Positions 1-7,367 of a stretch of DNA of 37,955 bases are shown here, piece by piece. Origin of the DNA: Flavobacterium sp. (GTDB taxonomy: Bacteria > Bacteroidota > Bacteroidia > Flavobacteriales > Flavobacteriaceae); NCBI RefSeq assembly GCF_028712645.1, contig NZ_JAQTPQ010000003.1:1-37955 (forward strand). The letters are read 5' to 3'. Made by a program: the position numbers and the translations under genes. The first letter of the stretch is position 1. Each line of letters starts with the position of its first letter. The notes under the pieces were generated by a model. The model was not told the DNA's origin. It did not search any database and saw only the letters and a list, made by a program, of their open reading frames with translations.

Positions 1-303
1 GAAAGCGTGTTCTGCATCTATAAAAGCAGCAATTCCACCTGCTTTTTGGGCTTCGGCAATGGCGTGCAAAGTCAAAGTTGGTTTTCCAGAAGATTCCGGA
101 CCGTATATTTCAATCACTCTTCCTCTTGGATAACCACCAACTCCCAAGGCTAAATCGATTCCCAAAGATCCAGAAGAAATAGTTTCTACTTCTACAATGG
201 CTTTGTCGCCCATTTTCATTACGGTGCCTTTTCCGTAAGTTTTATCCAGCTTGTCAAGTGTAAGCTGTAGTGCTTTTAATTTGGCTTCTTTTTCTGAACT
301 CAT
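1..303 (-). CDS. recA: RecA recombinase, N-terminal part (cut by the window's left edge)
   Basis: RecA forms the nucleoprotein filament for homologous recombination and SOS induction. The first 101 codons are present and open to base 1. They begin [13 protein letters not shown] and include [10 protein letters not shown], the [15 protein letters not shown] stretch, the P-loop [15 protein letters not shown], and FIDAEHAF at the edge. I chose the ATG at 301-303 because flavobacterial RecA proteins normally begin MSSEKEAK; an in-frame ATG at 322-324 would add seven residues (MKEKVKE). The odd point is the P-loop: residue 75, right after catalytic Lys74, reads Pro (codon CCA) where RecA proteins have Thr. 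Identity is certain; whether the Pro is real biology or a base error cannot be told from here. Confidence 0.95.
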   Translation of the reverse strand, partial: MSSEKEAKLKALQLTLDKLDKTYGKGTVMKMGDKAIVEVETISSGSLGIDLALGVGGYPRGRVIEIYGPESSGKPTLTLHAIAEAQKAGGIAAFIDAEHAF

Positions 304-356
304 CTCTTTTACCTTTTCTTTCATTTATTTTTTGTACTTATCTTTTTGTAAAAATA

Positions 357-375
357 CTTCTTTTTTTGGAAGAAG
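357..375 (-). terminator. Weak hairpin, possible terminator of the 440-1186 gene
   Basis: The six-base arms CTTCTT and AAGAAG pair around a short loop, and on the minus strand the stem is followed by a TATTTTT run. It lies between the stop of the secreted-protein gene at 440 and recA. The stem is short and AT-rich, so this is tentative. Confidence 0.3.
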
Positions 376-439
376 CAAGGGGAATGTTTTTGAATTAATC
401 TCTAAAAAAAACGATATTTGGTGTTCGTTATTTTCAAAT

Positions 440-1186
440 TTATTCACCACCAATACATTTATTATATAAATCAACTATTTCAATTATATCATCCAAAATC
501 AATTCTTTATTTTCTATTTTTAAAATTAATTCTGGACAATCTTTAAAGTTTTCAATTGCAAATTCTTTTAAATTTTTATTTGAATTAATGAAATTCAATT
601 TTTCGGAATCTTTTTTATGCAATAAATATTTTATGTTTTTTGCTTTAGATAAATTTTCTTTTATTTTTGAATAGTTAATTGGCTTTGTATGATTTAAGTA
701 ATTTGCAGAATTAGTGCCATTCTTTAAGTCATTTAACCGGTTTAATTCTCCTTTAATTCTTGAAGATTCTAAATGCTCATAACTAAGCCAGTCTGCAACA
801 TTACTTCTGTCAAGACCATTATAAAATAAACTTTGGTTGTCAGGAGAATAAACATATACTTCAAATTTGTTCGAATAAATTAATTCAACGAATTTATTAA
901 ATTTATCAGCATCTGTTTTTTTGTAATAAAACTCCCTTCTGGTTGAAAGGTTTGGGTTGATAACAATTTTATCAATATTTTTATAATCAATTTTATCTGA
1001 ATTTTTTTGGTCTTCATTTTCCTTAAACTTTATGCTAAATGCTGTACCATCTAGTTTGATAAGACCGCTTTTTATTTCACCATTTATTAATATTATTTCT
1101 CCTTTCAAATATGGATTGCTTCTTAAATCTAATTGAGCAAGGCAAGATGTAGTTATTAATAAAAAAAGAACTGCTATTTTTTTCAT
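440..1186 (-). CDS. Secreted protein of unknown function (248 aa)
   Basis: I do not recognise this protein. It begins with a clear signal peptide (MKKIAVLFLLITTSCLAQ); the TTSC-LA segment could be read as a lipobox, but cleavage after LAQ fits a standard Bacteroidota signal better. The N-terminal half (about 25-120) looks beta-rich, with alternating hydrophobic positions and a phrase like 'KGEIILINGEIKSG', which resembles the opening of many flavobacterial secreted proteins of unknown role. The C-terminal half is Lys/Asn/Glu-rich and probably helical. No sorting domain, enzyme motif or OmpA domain is visible. Its base composition is more AT-rich than the thioesterase and holB genes upstream, which suggests an accessory gene. 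It stands alone between the thioesterase gene and recA. Confidence 0.75.
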   Translation of the reverse strand: MKKIAVLFLLITTSCLAQLDLRSNPYLKGEIILINGEIKSGLIKLDGTAFSIKFKENEDQKNSDKIDYKNIDKIVINPNLSTRREFYYKKTDADKFNKFVELIYSNKFEVYVYSPDNQSLFYNGLDRSNVADWLSYEHLESSRIKGELNRLNDLKNGTNSANYLNHTKPINYSKIKENLSKAKNIKYLLHKKDSEKLNFINSNKNLKEFAIENFKDCPELILKIENKELILDDIIEIVDLYNKCIGGE

Positions 1187-1222
1187 AACAAGTTTTATTT
1201 ATGAATTAATCTAAATTTTTTT

Positions 1223-1732
1223 TCAAACAAACAAAGCCTTCAATTCTGTAGCTTCGTGAGGATTCAATTTTCCGGCCAAGACGAGGCTCAATTGTTTTCT
1301 TCTCAAAGCATCATTATAGCGATGCTTTTCGAGTTTAGTCTCGGGAATTATTTGCGGAACTTCAACTGGTTTTCCCTTGTCATCAACGGCCACAAAAGTA
1401 TAAATAGCTTCATTCGACTTGATTCTTTCTCCCGAAAGTCGGTCTTCGACCCAAACGTCAATGTAAATTTCCATTGAAGTCTTGAAGGCTCTCGACACTT
1501 TTGCTTCAACAATAACAACACTTCCCAGCGGAATAGCTTTGTTGAATGCCACGTGATTTACAGAAACGGTTACCGAAATTCTGCGGGAATGTCTTCCTGC
1601 CGAAATGCTAGCGGCACGATCCATTCGAGCCAATAATTCGCCACCAAAAAGATTATTCAACGGATTGGTTTCGCTTGGCAAAACCAAATCAGTCAATACG
1701 GTCAACGATTCAGAAGGATGTTTTGGAGTCAT
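1223..1732 (-). CDS. Acyl-CoA thioesterase, hotdog fold (YciA/YkhA type)
   Basis: Predicted to hydrolyse acyl-CoA thioesters in the cytoplasm, probably to balance CoA pools. At 169 aa it has the usual length of the YciA/BACH single-domain family. Typical features are the opening 'SLTVLTDLVLPSETNPLNNLFGG', the 'GGELLARMDRAA' helix of the hotdog fold at about 28-40, the 'HVAFNKAIPLG' strand, and the late 'NEAIYTFVAVDDKGKP' strand. No signal peptide or membrane segment is present. The ATG at 1730-1732 is the only sensible start. A long inverted repeat occupies the intergenic region upstream, so the promoter, if any, is obscured; no TAnnTTTG box was found there. Substrate chain length cannot be read from the sequence. 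Confidence 0.9.
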   Translation of the reverse strand: MTPKHPSESLTVLTDLVLPSETNPLNNLFGGELLARMDRAASISAGRHSRRISVTVSVNHVAFNKAIPLGSVVIVEAKVSRAFKTSMEIYIDVWVEDRLSGERIKSNEAIYTFVAVDDKGKPVEVPQIIPETKLEKHRYNDALRRKQLSLVLAGKLNPHEATELKALFV

Positions 1733-1751
1733 AATTTATCTGGGTTTTTTA

Positions 1752-1866
1752 ACCATATAAGACATATAAGGTCACTTAAGTTAACTGTAATATGAATTTA
1801 TGAAGTATTAATAAGTTTAAGAATTTTGCAATCCAACCTTGAATGTACTTATATGCCTTATATGGT
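1752..1866. repeat. Long intergenic inverted repeat (19-base arms)
   Basis: The left arm (1752-1770) and the reverse complement of the right arm (1848-1866) agree at 18 of 19 positions, and related sequence continues weakly beyond each arm. Each arm itself contains the short motif CATATAAG twice. The 77-base middle shows no ORF. It lies between the end of the DoxX gene and the start of the thioesterase gene. It could act as a terminator or processing hairpin, or be a small dispersed intergenic element. Confidence 0.75.
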
Positions 1867-1885
1867 AAACTTGTTAAGTAGGGTT

Positions 1886-2269
1886 CTAATTTAACCAATA
1901 AACCGCCATAACAGCGGGAATAAAATAAATGACAATTGTTCTGGCGCCGTCATAATCTTTGGCTAACCGCTGTCCAAAAAGCAGCATCAACAAAGTAATG
2001 CACGAAAAAACGGCTCCATATAATCCGAATGTTCTTCCATTGCTTACGAATAATTCGATGCAGCCCACGACACACAAAACCCCCGAAATTAATTCTAAAA
2101 TCAGAATATTCAGCAGGGCTAAATGAGTCAAGTTTTTCAATTGGGTTTTGGCAAAATGTTCCTTTAAAAAATCAATATTATCTTTCCAATAAAACAGTTT
2201 GTCATAGCCAGATTGAATGAATGTAATGGCTAAAAAAACCAAAAGTAAAATAGAAGCAGCGTTATTCAT
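1886..2269 (-). CDS. DoxX-like inner-membrane protein
   Basis: A 127-aa protein that is nearly all membrane segments, about four: roughly residues 3-20 (ILLLVFLAITFIQSGYDKLF), 48-68, 75-98 and 105-125. The motif 'QSGYDKLFYWKDN' after the first segment is typical of DoxX/MauE-like small membrane proteins, often linked to redox or thiol functions, though their biochemical role is poorly defined. The gene starts 4 bases after the holB stop codon, so the two are almost certainly co-transcribed. No cysteine pair of obvious redox use is visible. Family assignment is moderately sure; function is open. Confidence 0.75.
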   Translation of the reverse strand: MNNAASILLLVFLAITFIQSGYDKLFYWKDNIDFLKEHFAKTQLKNLTHLALLNILILELISGVLCVVGCIELFVSNGRTFGLYGAVFSCITLLMLLFGQRLAKDYDGARTIVIYFIPAVMAVYWLN

Positions 2270-2273
2270 AAGT

Positions 2274-3422
2274 CTATTTTTTATGGATTAAACGAGTGAG
2301 TTTTATAGATAAATCGGTCAAAATAATTTTAGCATTTCCGTTGCGTTCAATATGATAAATGGCATCGGACAGTTCCTGGAATATTTCGTTGATGTTGTTG
2401 CCGTTGACAAAAGGCGCAAATTTAGCTATTGAAAAATTTTCGACCGTGGGTTCCAAATAAACCAAACTCGGAGTTTCGTAATTATATAGCAACGCCTGAC
2501 GGAAAATATCGATGCAAAACTGCAGGAATTTCTTTTGGGTTTCTCTTCCCAAAACTGCAATTTGTTCGCTCCAAAGAATTAAGTCGGCGATAACCGCTGG
2601 ATTTCCTTTGGCTTTAAAAGCCGCACGAACCCATACCACGAACCATTGTTCGAAAGGGAATTCTTCACTTTCATCAGTAAGTAAATGCAAAGCTTTATTG
2701 TAATTTCCTTGTGCTTGATGGGCGATTTTTGTGGCTAGTTTTGATTCTATATTTTCACGCGAAACCAAAGCTTCGGCAATCACATGTTCGCTCAATCCAT
2801 TAAAATGCAATACTTGACAACGCGAACGAATCGTTTGGATGATGTCTTCTTCGTTTTCCGAAATCAATATGAAAACTGTTTTTTCTGGCGGTTCCTCGAG
2901 CAGCTTCAATAATTTGTTAGAAGCAGCAATATTCATTTTGTCAGCCATCCAAACAATCATAATTTTATAACCGCCTTCGTATGATTTTAAGGATAATGAC
3001 TTTAATACTTCTTGGGCATCATCGACTCGAATTTCCCCTTGTTTGTTTTGCACTCCCAAAACGGAATACCAATCAAACAAACCGCCATAGGGATTTTGGG
3101 TTACAAACACTCTCCAATCACCAATAAAATCAATGCTTTTGGGTTTTGTTTTTACCTCTTCGGTGCTTACTGTTGGATAAACGAAATGTAAATCAGGATG
3201 CGAAATCTTTTGAAATTTTAAATTACAAGCTTCATTAGAGCCCGAGTTTTCTCCGTTTTGATTGCCACACAAAATGTATTGAGCATAAGCAATTGCCATT
3301 GCCAAAGTACCACATCCTTCTGGGCCAACAAATAATTGTGCGTGAGGAATTCTACCTAAATTGGCACTTCGGGTTAAGTGATTTTTGATGTGATCTTGAC
3401 CTAATATTTCTGAAAACTGCAT
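2274..3422 (-). CDS. holB: DNA polymerase III subunit delta'
   Basis: Delta' is the stator subunit of the clamp loader that places the beta clamp on DNA. The protein (382 aa from this start) begins MQFSEILGQDHIK and contains PHAQLFVGPEGCGT, HPDLHFVYP, LKLLEEPPEKTVFILISE and the sensor/arginine-finger motif SRC in 'TIRSRCQVLHF'. The P-loop position reads GPEGCGT with no Lys, as expected for the ATPase-inactive delta' rather than gamma/tau. Only two cysteines (near 52 and 66) remain where gamma/tau proteins have a zinc module. An upstream in-frame ATG at 3440 (MSYICLM) exists, but it would lie inside the TATATTTG promoter box at 3427-3434, so I prefer 3422. The DoxX gene follows 4 bases downstream. 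Confidence 0.93.
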   Translation of the reverse strand: MQFSEILGQDHIKNHLTRSANLGRIPHAQLFVGPEGCGTLAMAIAYAQYILCGNQNGENSGSNEACNLKFQKISHPDLHFVYPTVSTEEVKTKPKSIDFIGDWRVFVTQNPYGGLFDWYSVLGVQNKQGEIRVDDAQEVLKSLSLKSYEGGYKIMIVWMADKMNIAASNKLLKLLEEPPEKTVFILISENEEDIIQTIRSRCQVLHFNGLSEHVIAEALVSRENIESKLATKIAHQAQGNYNKALHLLTDESEEFPFEQWFVVWVRAAFKAKGNPAVIADLILWSEQIAVLGRETQKKFLQFCIDIFRQALLYNYETPSLVYLEPTVENFSIAKFAPFVNGNNINEIFQELSDAIYHIERNGNAKIILTDLSIKLTRLIHKK

Positions 3423-3426
3423 AAGG

Positions 3427-3434
3427 CAAATATA
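3427..3434 (-). promoter_or_regulatory. -7 box (TATATTTG) of holB
   Basis: On the minus strand this reads TATATTTG, a perfect TAnnTTTG Bacteroidota -7 box. It ends only four bases before the holB ATG, so transcription would begin at or very near the start codon. No clear -33 TTTG lies at 19-21 bases. Confidence 0.5.
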
Positions 3435-3861
3435 GGACAAAAAGCTTCAAAACAGAAAATATTTATTGTTTTAGAACATTAAAATGCTTGATTAAGGCAA
3501 GTTTTTTTAATCTAAAATCATTATAAAATTGGCGAAGATGGGTTAGATATTTTGGAATTAATTTTTATTGTTTTTTTGTTCTGAGTTCATTTATTATTTT
3601 ATGCACGGTTGTTAAGTAATTAAATTTAGCGACGAAATATTTAAAATAACCGACCAACTACAAGTATCTTAAAATTTGTAATATTTTTTCTATTTATTCA
3701 AATATATCAGTAAATTTTTTTTTGATGGATAAAAAAACGAATGTAAAACTTATGATTGAAGTAAATATTAATACAAATTCTTCGACACAATACAGATTTA
3801 TCCGATAAAAAACAATTGATTTTTATTTTTGTAATCTTTTTAGTTAAAAATTAATGATATT

Positions 3862-3894
3862 TTTGATTTCGTATATATTATTTATATATATTTG
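3862..3894 (+). promoter_or_regulatory. Bacteroidota promoter of the spr block
   Basis: A -33 TTTG at 3862-3865, a 21-base spacer and a perfect -7 box TATATTTG at 3887-3894 match the Bacteroidota consensus TTTG-N19-21-TAnnTTTG. The ATG at 3924 lies 29 bases beyond the box, a normal leader. This is the best promoter in the window and could drive the six plus-strand genes up to sprF. Confidence 0.75.
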
Positions 3895-3923
3895 TTTTTG
3901 TAAATAAAATATAGAATCTAATT

Positions 3924-4379
3924 ATGAAAAATAAAAGTATAATTTTTAGTATTTTTTTGATTATTATCTTTAATGGAGTTAGAGCTCAAAATAAAAAAGC
4001 AAATGCACCAAAAAGCATTATAAGTAGGACAGCAACAATTAAAAAATATTATGATCTAAAAGAATTAAAAGAGCTTAATAAGGGAGAATTAATAACATTA
4101 TATACAGAGCGTATAAATGTTCTTATTAAAACATTGCCATATATTGCTTTATCTACAAGATCAGGAATAACAATGGCAGATATAGGAATTCCATTAGATT
4201 CGGAACACAAGAAAGACTTTGAAAATCAAGAAAAAGCAATTGCTGATTTTCTTGAATCAACTGTTAATTTTCAAACAAAAATAATGCCTTATTCTGACAA
4301 AAATAATTTGATTACGGCTATTTTATTTTATGAAAGTATGATGAAATCATTACATGAATTAGGTGAAGCTAGTGAATAA
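3924..4379 (+). CDS. Small secreted protein of unknown function upstream of sprC
   Basis: I do not recognise this 151-aa protein. A signal peptide (MKNKSIIFSIFLIIIFNGVRAQ) predicts export to the periplasm. The mature part is mostly charged and likely helical, with a 'LKELKELNKGELITLYTERI' amphipathic stretch, followed by 'YIALSTRSGITMADIGIP' and a helical C-terminus. No lipobox, sorting domain or catalytic motif is seen. It is the first gene behind the strong promoter at 3862-3894. A weak hairpin follows, then another secreted protein and sprCDBF. In F. johnsoniae sprB belongs to a seven-gene operon with genes of less certain role upstream of sprC, so this may be a positional counterpart, but homology cannot be claimed from here. 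Confidence 0.7.
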   Translation: MKNKSIIFSIFLIIIFNGVRAQNKKANAPKSIISRTATIKKYYDLKELKELNKGELITLYTERINVLIKTLPYIALSTRSGITMADIGIPLDSEHKKDFENQEKAIADFLESTVNFQTKIMPYSDKNNLITAILFYESMMKSLHELGEASE

Positions 4380-4423
4380 AGTAGATATGATTTTATTCTT
4401 TTTTTTAATTTATTTAGAATACT

Positions 4424-4446
4424 ACAGCTATAAAAGGCTGTTTTTT
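4424..4446 (+). terminator. Weak hairpin with U-run between the first two spr-block genes
   Basis: ACAGC (4424-4428) pairs with GCTGT (4437-4441) around an 8-base loop and is followed by five further T residues. A five-pair stem is weak, so it is more likely an attenuator or partial terminator than a full stop. Confidence 0.4.
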
Positions 4447-4534
4447 CATCTAGTGGATTATGCGTTTTGATTAAATTAAGAAAAGAAAAATATTAAAATT
4501 TAAGTTAACCCCAATAAAATTAAATTTAGAACCT

Positions 4535-5818
4535 ATGAAAAATTCTACTCTAATAATAGGGATGTTCTTTTTAGTAGTTTTTGGTGTAAATGCACAACAA
4601 GAAAAAGGAATTACTGGTATATGGTCAAACAAATGGACTGAATTTTCTCCTAATAAAGTTGATTATGGTGAAGCGAATGAAATTTTGGCTGGTAACATTA
4701 CTGAAAACACAAAGTTGTATAAGAAAAATATTTATGAATTACAAGGAGATGTTTTTGTGACAAACTATGCAACCCTTACTATTGAACCAGGGACTGTAAT
4801 TATAGGGGATTATGAATCGAAAGGTACTTTAATAATTACAAGAGGATCAAAATTAATTGCTGATGGTTTAGAAACCGATCCAATTATTTTTACTTCTAAT
4901 AGAAGTGTAAAAAAGGCTGGTGATTGGGGAGGTATAATTATTCTGGGGGATGCACCTACTAATAAATTTGGTAATGTATCCAATGTAGGCTATGGTTTAA
5001 ACCCAATTTTAGCTTCTTATGGAGGGAACGATATTGAAAGTAGTTCAGGTATTTTAAGATATGCTAGAATTGAATATGCAGGAAAAAAAATAAAAGGATT
5101 TGAAAATTTTAATTCATTATTATTAGCTGGAATAGGTAATAAAACAATAATAGAAAACATTATGGTTAGTTATTCTGCAGGAAATTCCTTTGGAATAGAA
5201 GGAGGGGAACTAAGTTTAAACAAGCTGATTTCTTTTAAATCAATTGCTGATGATTTTAAATTTAATTATGGAACACAATGTTGCATAAACAATTCGTTAG
5301 CCATTCGATCTCCTTATTTATCAAGTAATACGGGATCTAGATGTTTAGAAATTACTTCTTATGAAAAAAAGGAAGAAGTGGATTTTTCTAAACAACAAAC
5401 ATTGGTTACTGCAACAAACTTAACATTGGTTAATAATAGTAATAATTTAAGTGCCGATATTGAATCGGGTTTGGTTAAAGAAGCTATGTATGTTGCTGAA
5501 AACACAAATATTAACTTTAAAAAAACAGTTGTTTCAGGCTTTAATCCTGCAATATTATTGGATCCTGAAATTGAGATTAATAATGAAAATCTTATAAAAA
5601 TTAAATTAGTAGAAACCTATTTTAATTTATGCAAAGGAAATATTTTTTCGGTATATAATTCGAATAATGAAGATTTAGAAAATTGGTATGGGAATGTTGC
5701 TTTTGCCAATGTGTATTCTAAAGCTGATAACGCTGAAACATTCGTAGATTCTTCTAATGATAAGAAACCAGATTTTAGACTGCGAATGGGCAAAATAACA
5801 GTGTCAAATGAGGACTAA
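4535..5818 (+). CDS. Secreted, probably beta-helical surface protein upstream of sprC
   Basis: A 427-aa exported protein with a signal peptide ending VFGVNAQ. From about residue 50 it shows the pattern of a Bacteroidota secreted family with a right-handed beta-helix look: 'GDVFVTNYATLTIEPGTVIIGD', 'GTLIITRGSKLIADG', 'PIIFTSNR', 'GDWGGIIILGDAP', then 'GILRYARIEYAG' and 'FNSLLLAGIGNKTIIENIMVSYSAG'. The short C-terminal end ('RLRMGKITVSNED') does not look like a type A or type B T9SS sorting domain, so the route to the surface is unclear. It probably shares the operon with sprC, whose ATG lies 71 bases downstream. Members of this family often sit next to outer-membrane or adhesin genes; a molecular role is not known to me. 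Confidence 0.75.
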   Translation: MKNSTLIIGMFFLVVFGVNAQQEKGITGIWSNKWTEFSPNKVDYGEANEILAGNITENTKLYKKNIYELQGDVFVTNYATLTIEPGTVIIGDYESKGTLIITRGSKLIADGLETDPIIFTSNRSVKKAGDWGGIIILGDAPTNKFGNVSNVGYGLNPILASYGGNDIESSSGILRYARIEYAGKKIKGFENFNSLLLAGIGNKTIIENIMVSYSAGNSFGIEGGELSLNKLISFKSIADDFKFNYGTQCCINNSLAIRSPYLSSNTGSRCLEITSYEKKEEVDFSKQQTLVTATNLTLVNNSNNLSADIESGLVKEAMYVAENTNINFKKTVVSGFNPAILLDPEIEINNENLIKIKLVETYFNLCKGNIFSVYNSNNEDLENWYGNVAFANVYSKADNAETFVDSSNDKKPDFRLRMGKITVSNED

Positions 5819-5888
5819 TAGCAACAATTTTTATATGTAAAAACAACAATAATTAACTTGCATTGGGGAGCAGTTGAAACCATTATGT

Positions 5889-7367
5889 ATGAAAAAGAAT
5901 TTTAAACAGCTCGAATGTAAAACGGTAACTATTGTAAAAAACCTTTTTTTTATAATAGTACTAATTTTATCCTGCTATAAAAGTTCATTTGCTCAAACTA
6001 TACTTCCTCAAAAATTACCATTTGTTAAAATATGTGCCCAGTCTGATTTCAATACTTTTGACGCTGATTTTAAATTTTCTGGCTTTCCAGCTTTGACAAC
6101 ATTTTCTGTAGAACTCTCAGATGATAAAGGCAGTTTTGCAAATCCAATAGCTACAACAACACTTTCTACGGTAGATGTTTCTGCAGGAGAAAAGACCATA
6201 TCTTTTGGCGTGCCTTCTACTTTAATCGGTTCTGAAACTTATAAATTAAGAGTTAAAAGTTCGACTGGAGCTGTTAGTGGCGATTTCAGTTCATTTGATT
6301 TAAAAACTTCTTTTCCTGCTTATTATAAACCGTATTCGCAACCTTTTTATATTAACAACCAACTTTCAAATGTTGTCATTTGTAACGGAGGAAGTGCTAC
6401 TATAACTATTGATAATCCTACACCAAATATACCTAGTTCTTCCCCAGCAAATTTCCCAGGTTTAAAGTACAATTGGTATAAAGATAACTTTCTAGTTTCA
6501 GGAGAAACAGGAGCTTCGTTAGTTGTAAATTCTTCTGGAGTTTATTATGTAGAAATAAATTATGGCTCGTGTTCAGATGTTAATTTTCGATCACAAGAAG
6601 TCACCGTTAGTGGAGCTTCGGGATCTGTTTCTACAATTACTTCTAGCCTTTCAAACCCTTTTTGTTCAAGTGCTGGTGCTACTACTTTGACGGCAACAAC
6701 AGGAAACTCTTATGTTTGGAAAAAAGATAATATTGTAATTCCAGGAGCAATTGGACAAACCTATCAAACTAGTTCAGCAGGTAAATATACTGTTGATGTA
6801 GATTTTGGGGGATGTAAATCTACGGGAACAATTGATTTGGAAGTGTTTAAAATAACGACTTCAATCAATATTCCTGAAAGTAGCACAATAAGTGAAGGGG
6901 ATTCAAAAACGGTATTAGTAAGCACAGACGCATTGAGTCCCGAGTATAAATGGTATTTAAACGGAGTTGAAATTTCTGAAGCTTCTTCAAATTCTTTTAC
7001 CGTGACCAGTACAGGAGATTATAAAGTTACCATAACCCAACTATCAGGATGTTATATTACAAACGAAATTCTATTCACAATAAATTCTATAATTGATGCA
7101 AACGCCGTCGATATTCCTAATTTAATTAGTCCAAACAATGACGGAGTAAATGATGTATGGAGTATCCCACAAGTATATGTTAGTGGAACAAATACCGAAG
7201 TAATTTTGATGAATTCTTCAGGAGAAATTGTATTAAAAACAAATGATTATCTAAATAATTGGCCGGAGAACGGGATAGATTTTAAAAACATAAATCCTGT
7301 ATATTATTATATCATTACTCCTCAAGACGGGAAAGTAAAAAAAGGTTCAATAACTGTAGTGAAATAA
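5889..7367 (+). CDS. sprC: SprC-like secreted gliding-motility protein with T9SS type B sorting domain
   Basis: In F. johnsoniae SprC supports SprB-dependent gliding. This protein (492 aa from the ATG at 5889) has a long N-terminal region before a signal peptide ending KSSFAQ, an N-terminal beta domain to about 150, three Ig/PKD-like modules each with a Trp-Tyr or Trp-Lys core ('YNWYKDN' near 191, 'VWKKDN' near 275, 'YKWYLNG' near 352), and a C-terminal CHU_C/type B sorting domain from about 407 ('IPNLISPNNDGVNDVW'). The frame is open upstream only to a TTG at 5874, which I do not use. The stop codon abuts the ATG of sprD with no gap, so the two are translationally coupled. Assignment rests on architecture and on the order C-D-B-F. 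Confidence 0.85.
   Translation: MKKNFKQLECKTVTIVKNLFFIIVLILSCYKSSFAQTILPQKLPFVKICAQSDFNTFDADFKFSGFPALTTFSVELSDDKGSFANPIATTTLSTVDVSAGEKTISFGVPSTLIGSETYKLRVKSSTGAVSGDFSSFDLKTSFPAYYKPYSQPFYINNQLSNVVICNGGSATITIDNPTPNIPSSSPANFPGLKYNWYKDNFLVSGETGASLVVNSSGVYYVEINYGSCSDVNFRSQEVTVSGASGSVSTITSSLSNPFCSSAGATTLTATTGNSYVWKKDNIVIPGAIGQTYQTSSAGKYTVDVDFGGCKSTGTIDLEVFKITTSINIPESSTISEGDSKTVLVSTDALSPEYKWYLNGVEISEASSNSFTVTSTGDYKVTITQLSGCYITNEILFTINSIIDANAVDIPNLISPNNDGVNDVWSIPQVYVSGTNTEVILMNSSGEIVLKTNDYLNNWPENGIDFKNINPVYYYIITPQDGKVKKGSITVVK

Larger units (their letters stand above)
3423..3923. other. 500-base intergenic region between divergent holB and the spr block
   Basis: This very AT-rich stretch contains no ORF that I can support on either strand. 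It holds the holB -7 box at its left end and the promoter of the plus-strand block at its right end. In between I see A/T tracts but no clear hairpin, repeat, riboswitch or tRNA. Its length is unusual for this gene-dense window, so it may hold upstream regulatory sites for the spr block. Confidence 0.6.

Noticed and set aside
251-469. 72-codon plus-strand frame over the recA start
   Set aside because: It runs antisense to recA codons and into AT-rich spacer, with low-complexity Phe/Ser content and no RBS or promoter.
3423-3440. Upstream ATG for holB (MSYICLM)
   Set aside because: It would place the start inside the TATATTTG box, and family members begin near MQFSEILGQ.
5874-5888. TTG start for sprC
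   Set aside because: The ATG at 5889 gives a better N-terminus; nothing supports the rare start.
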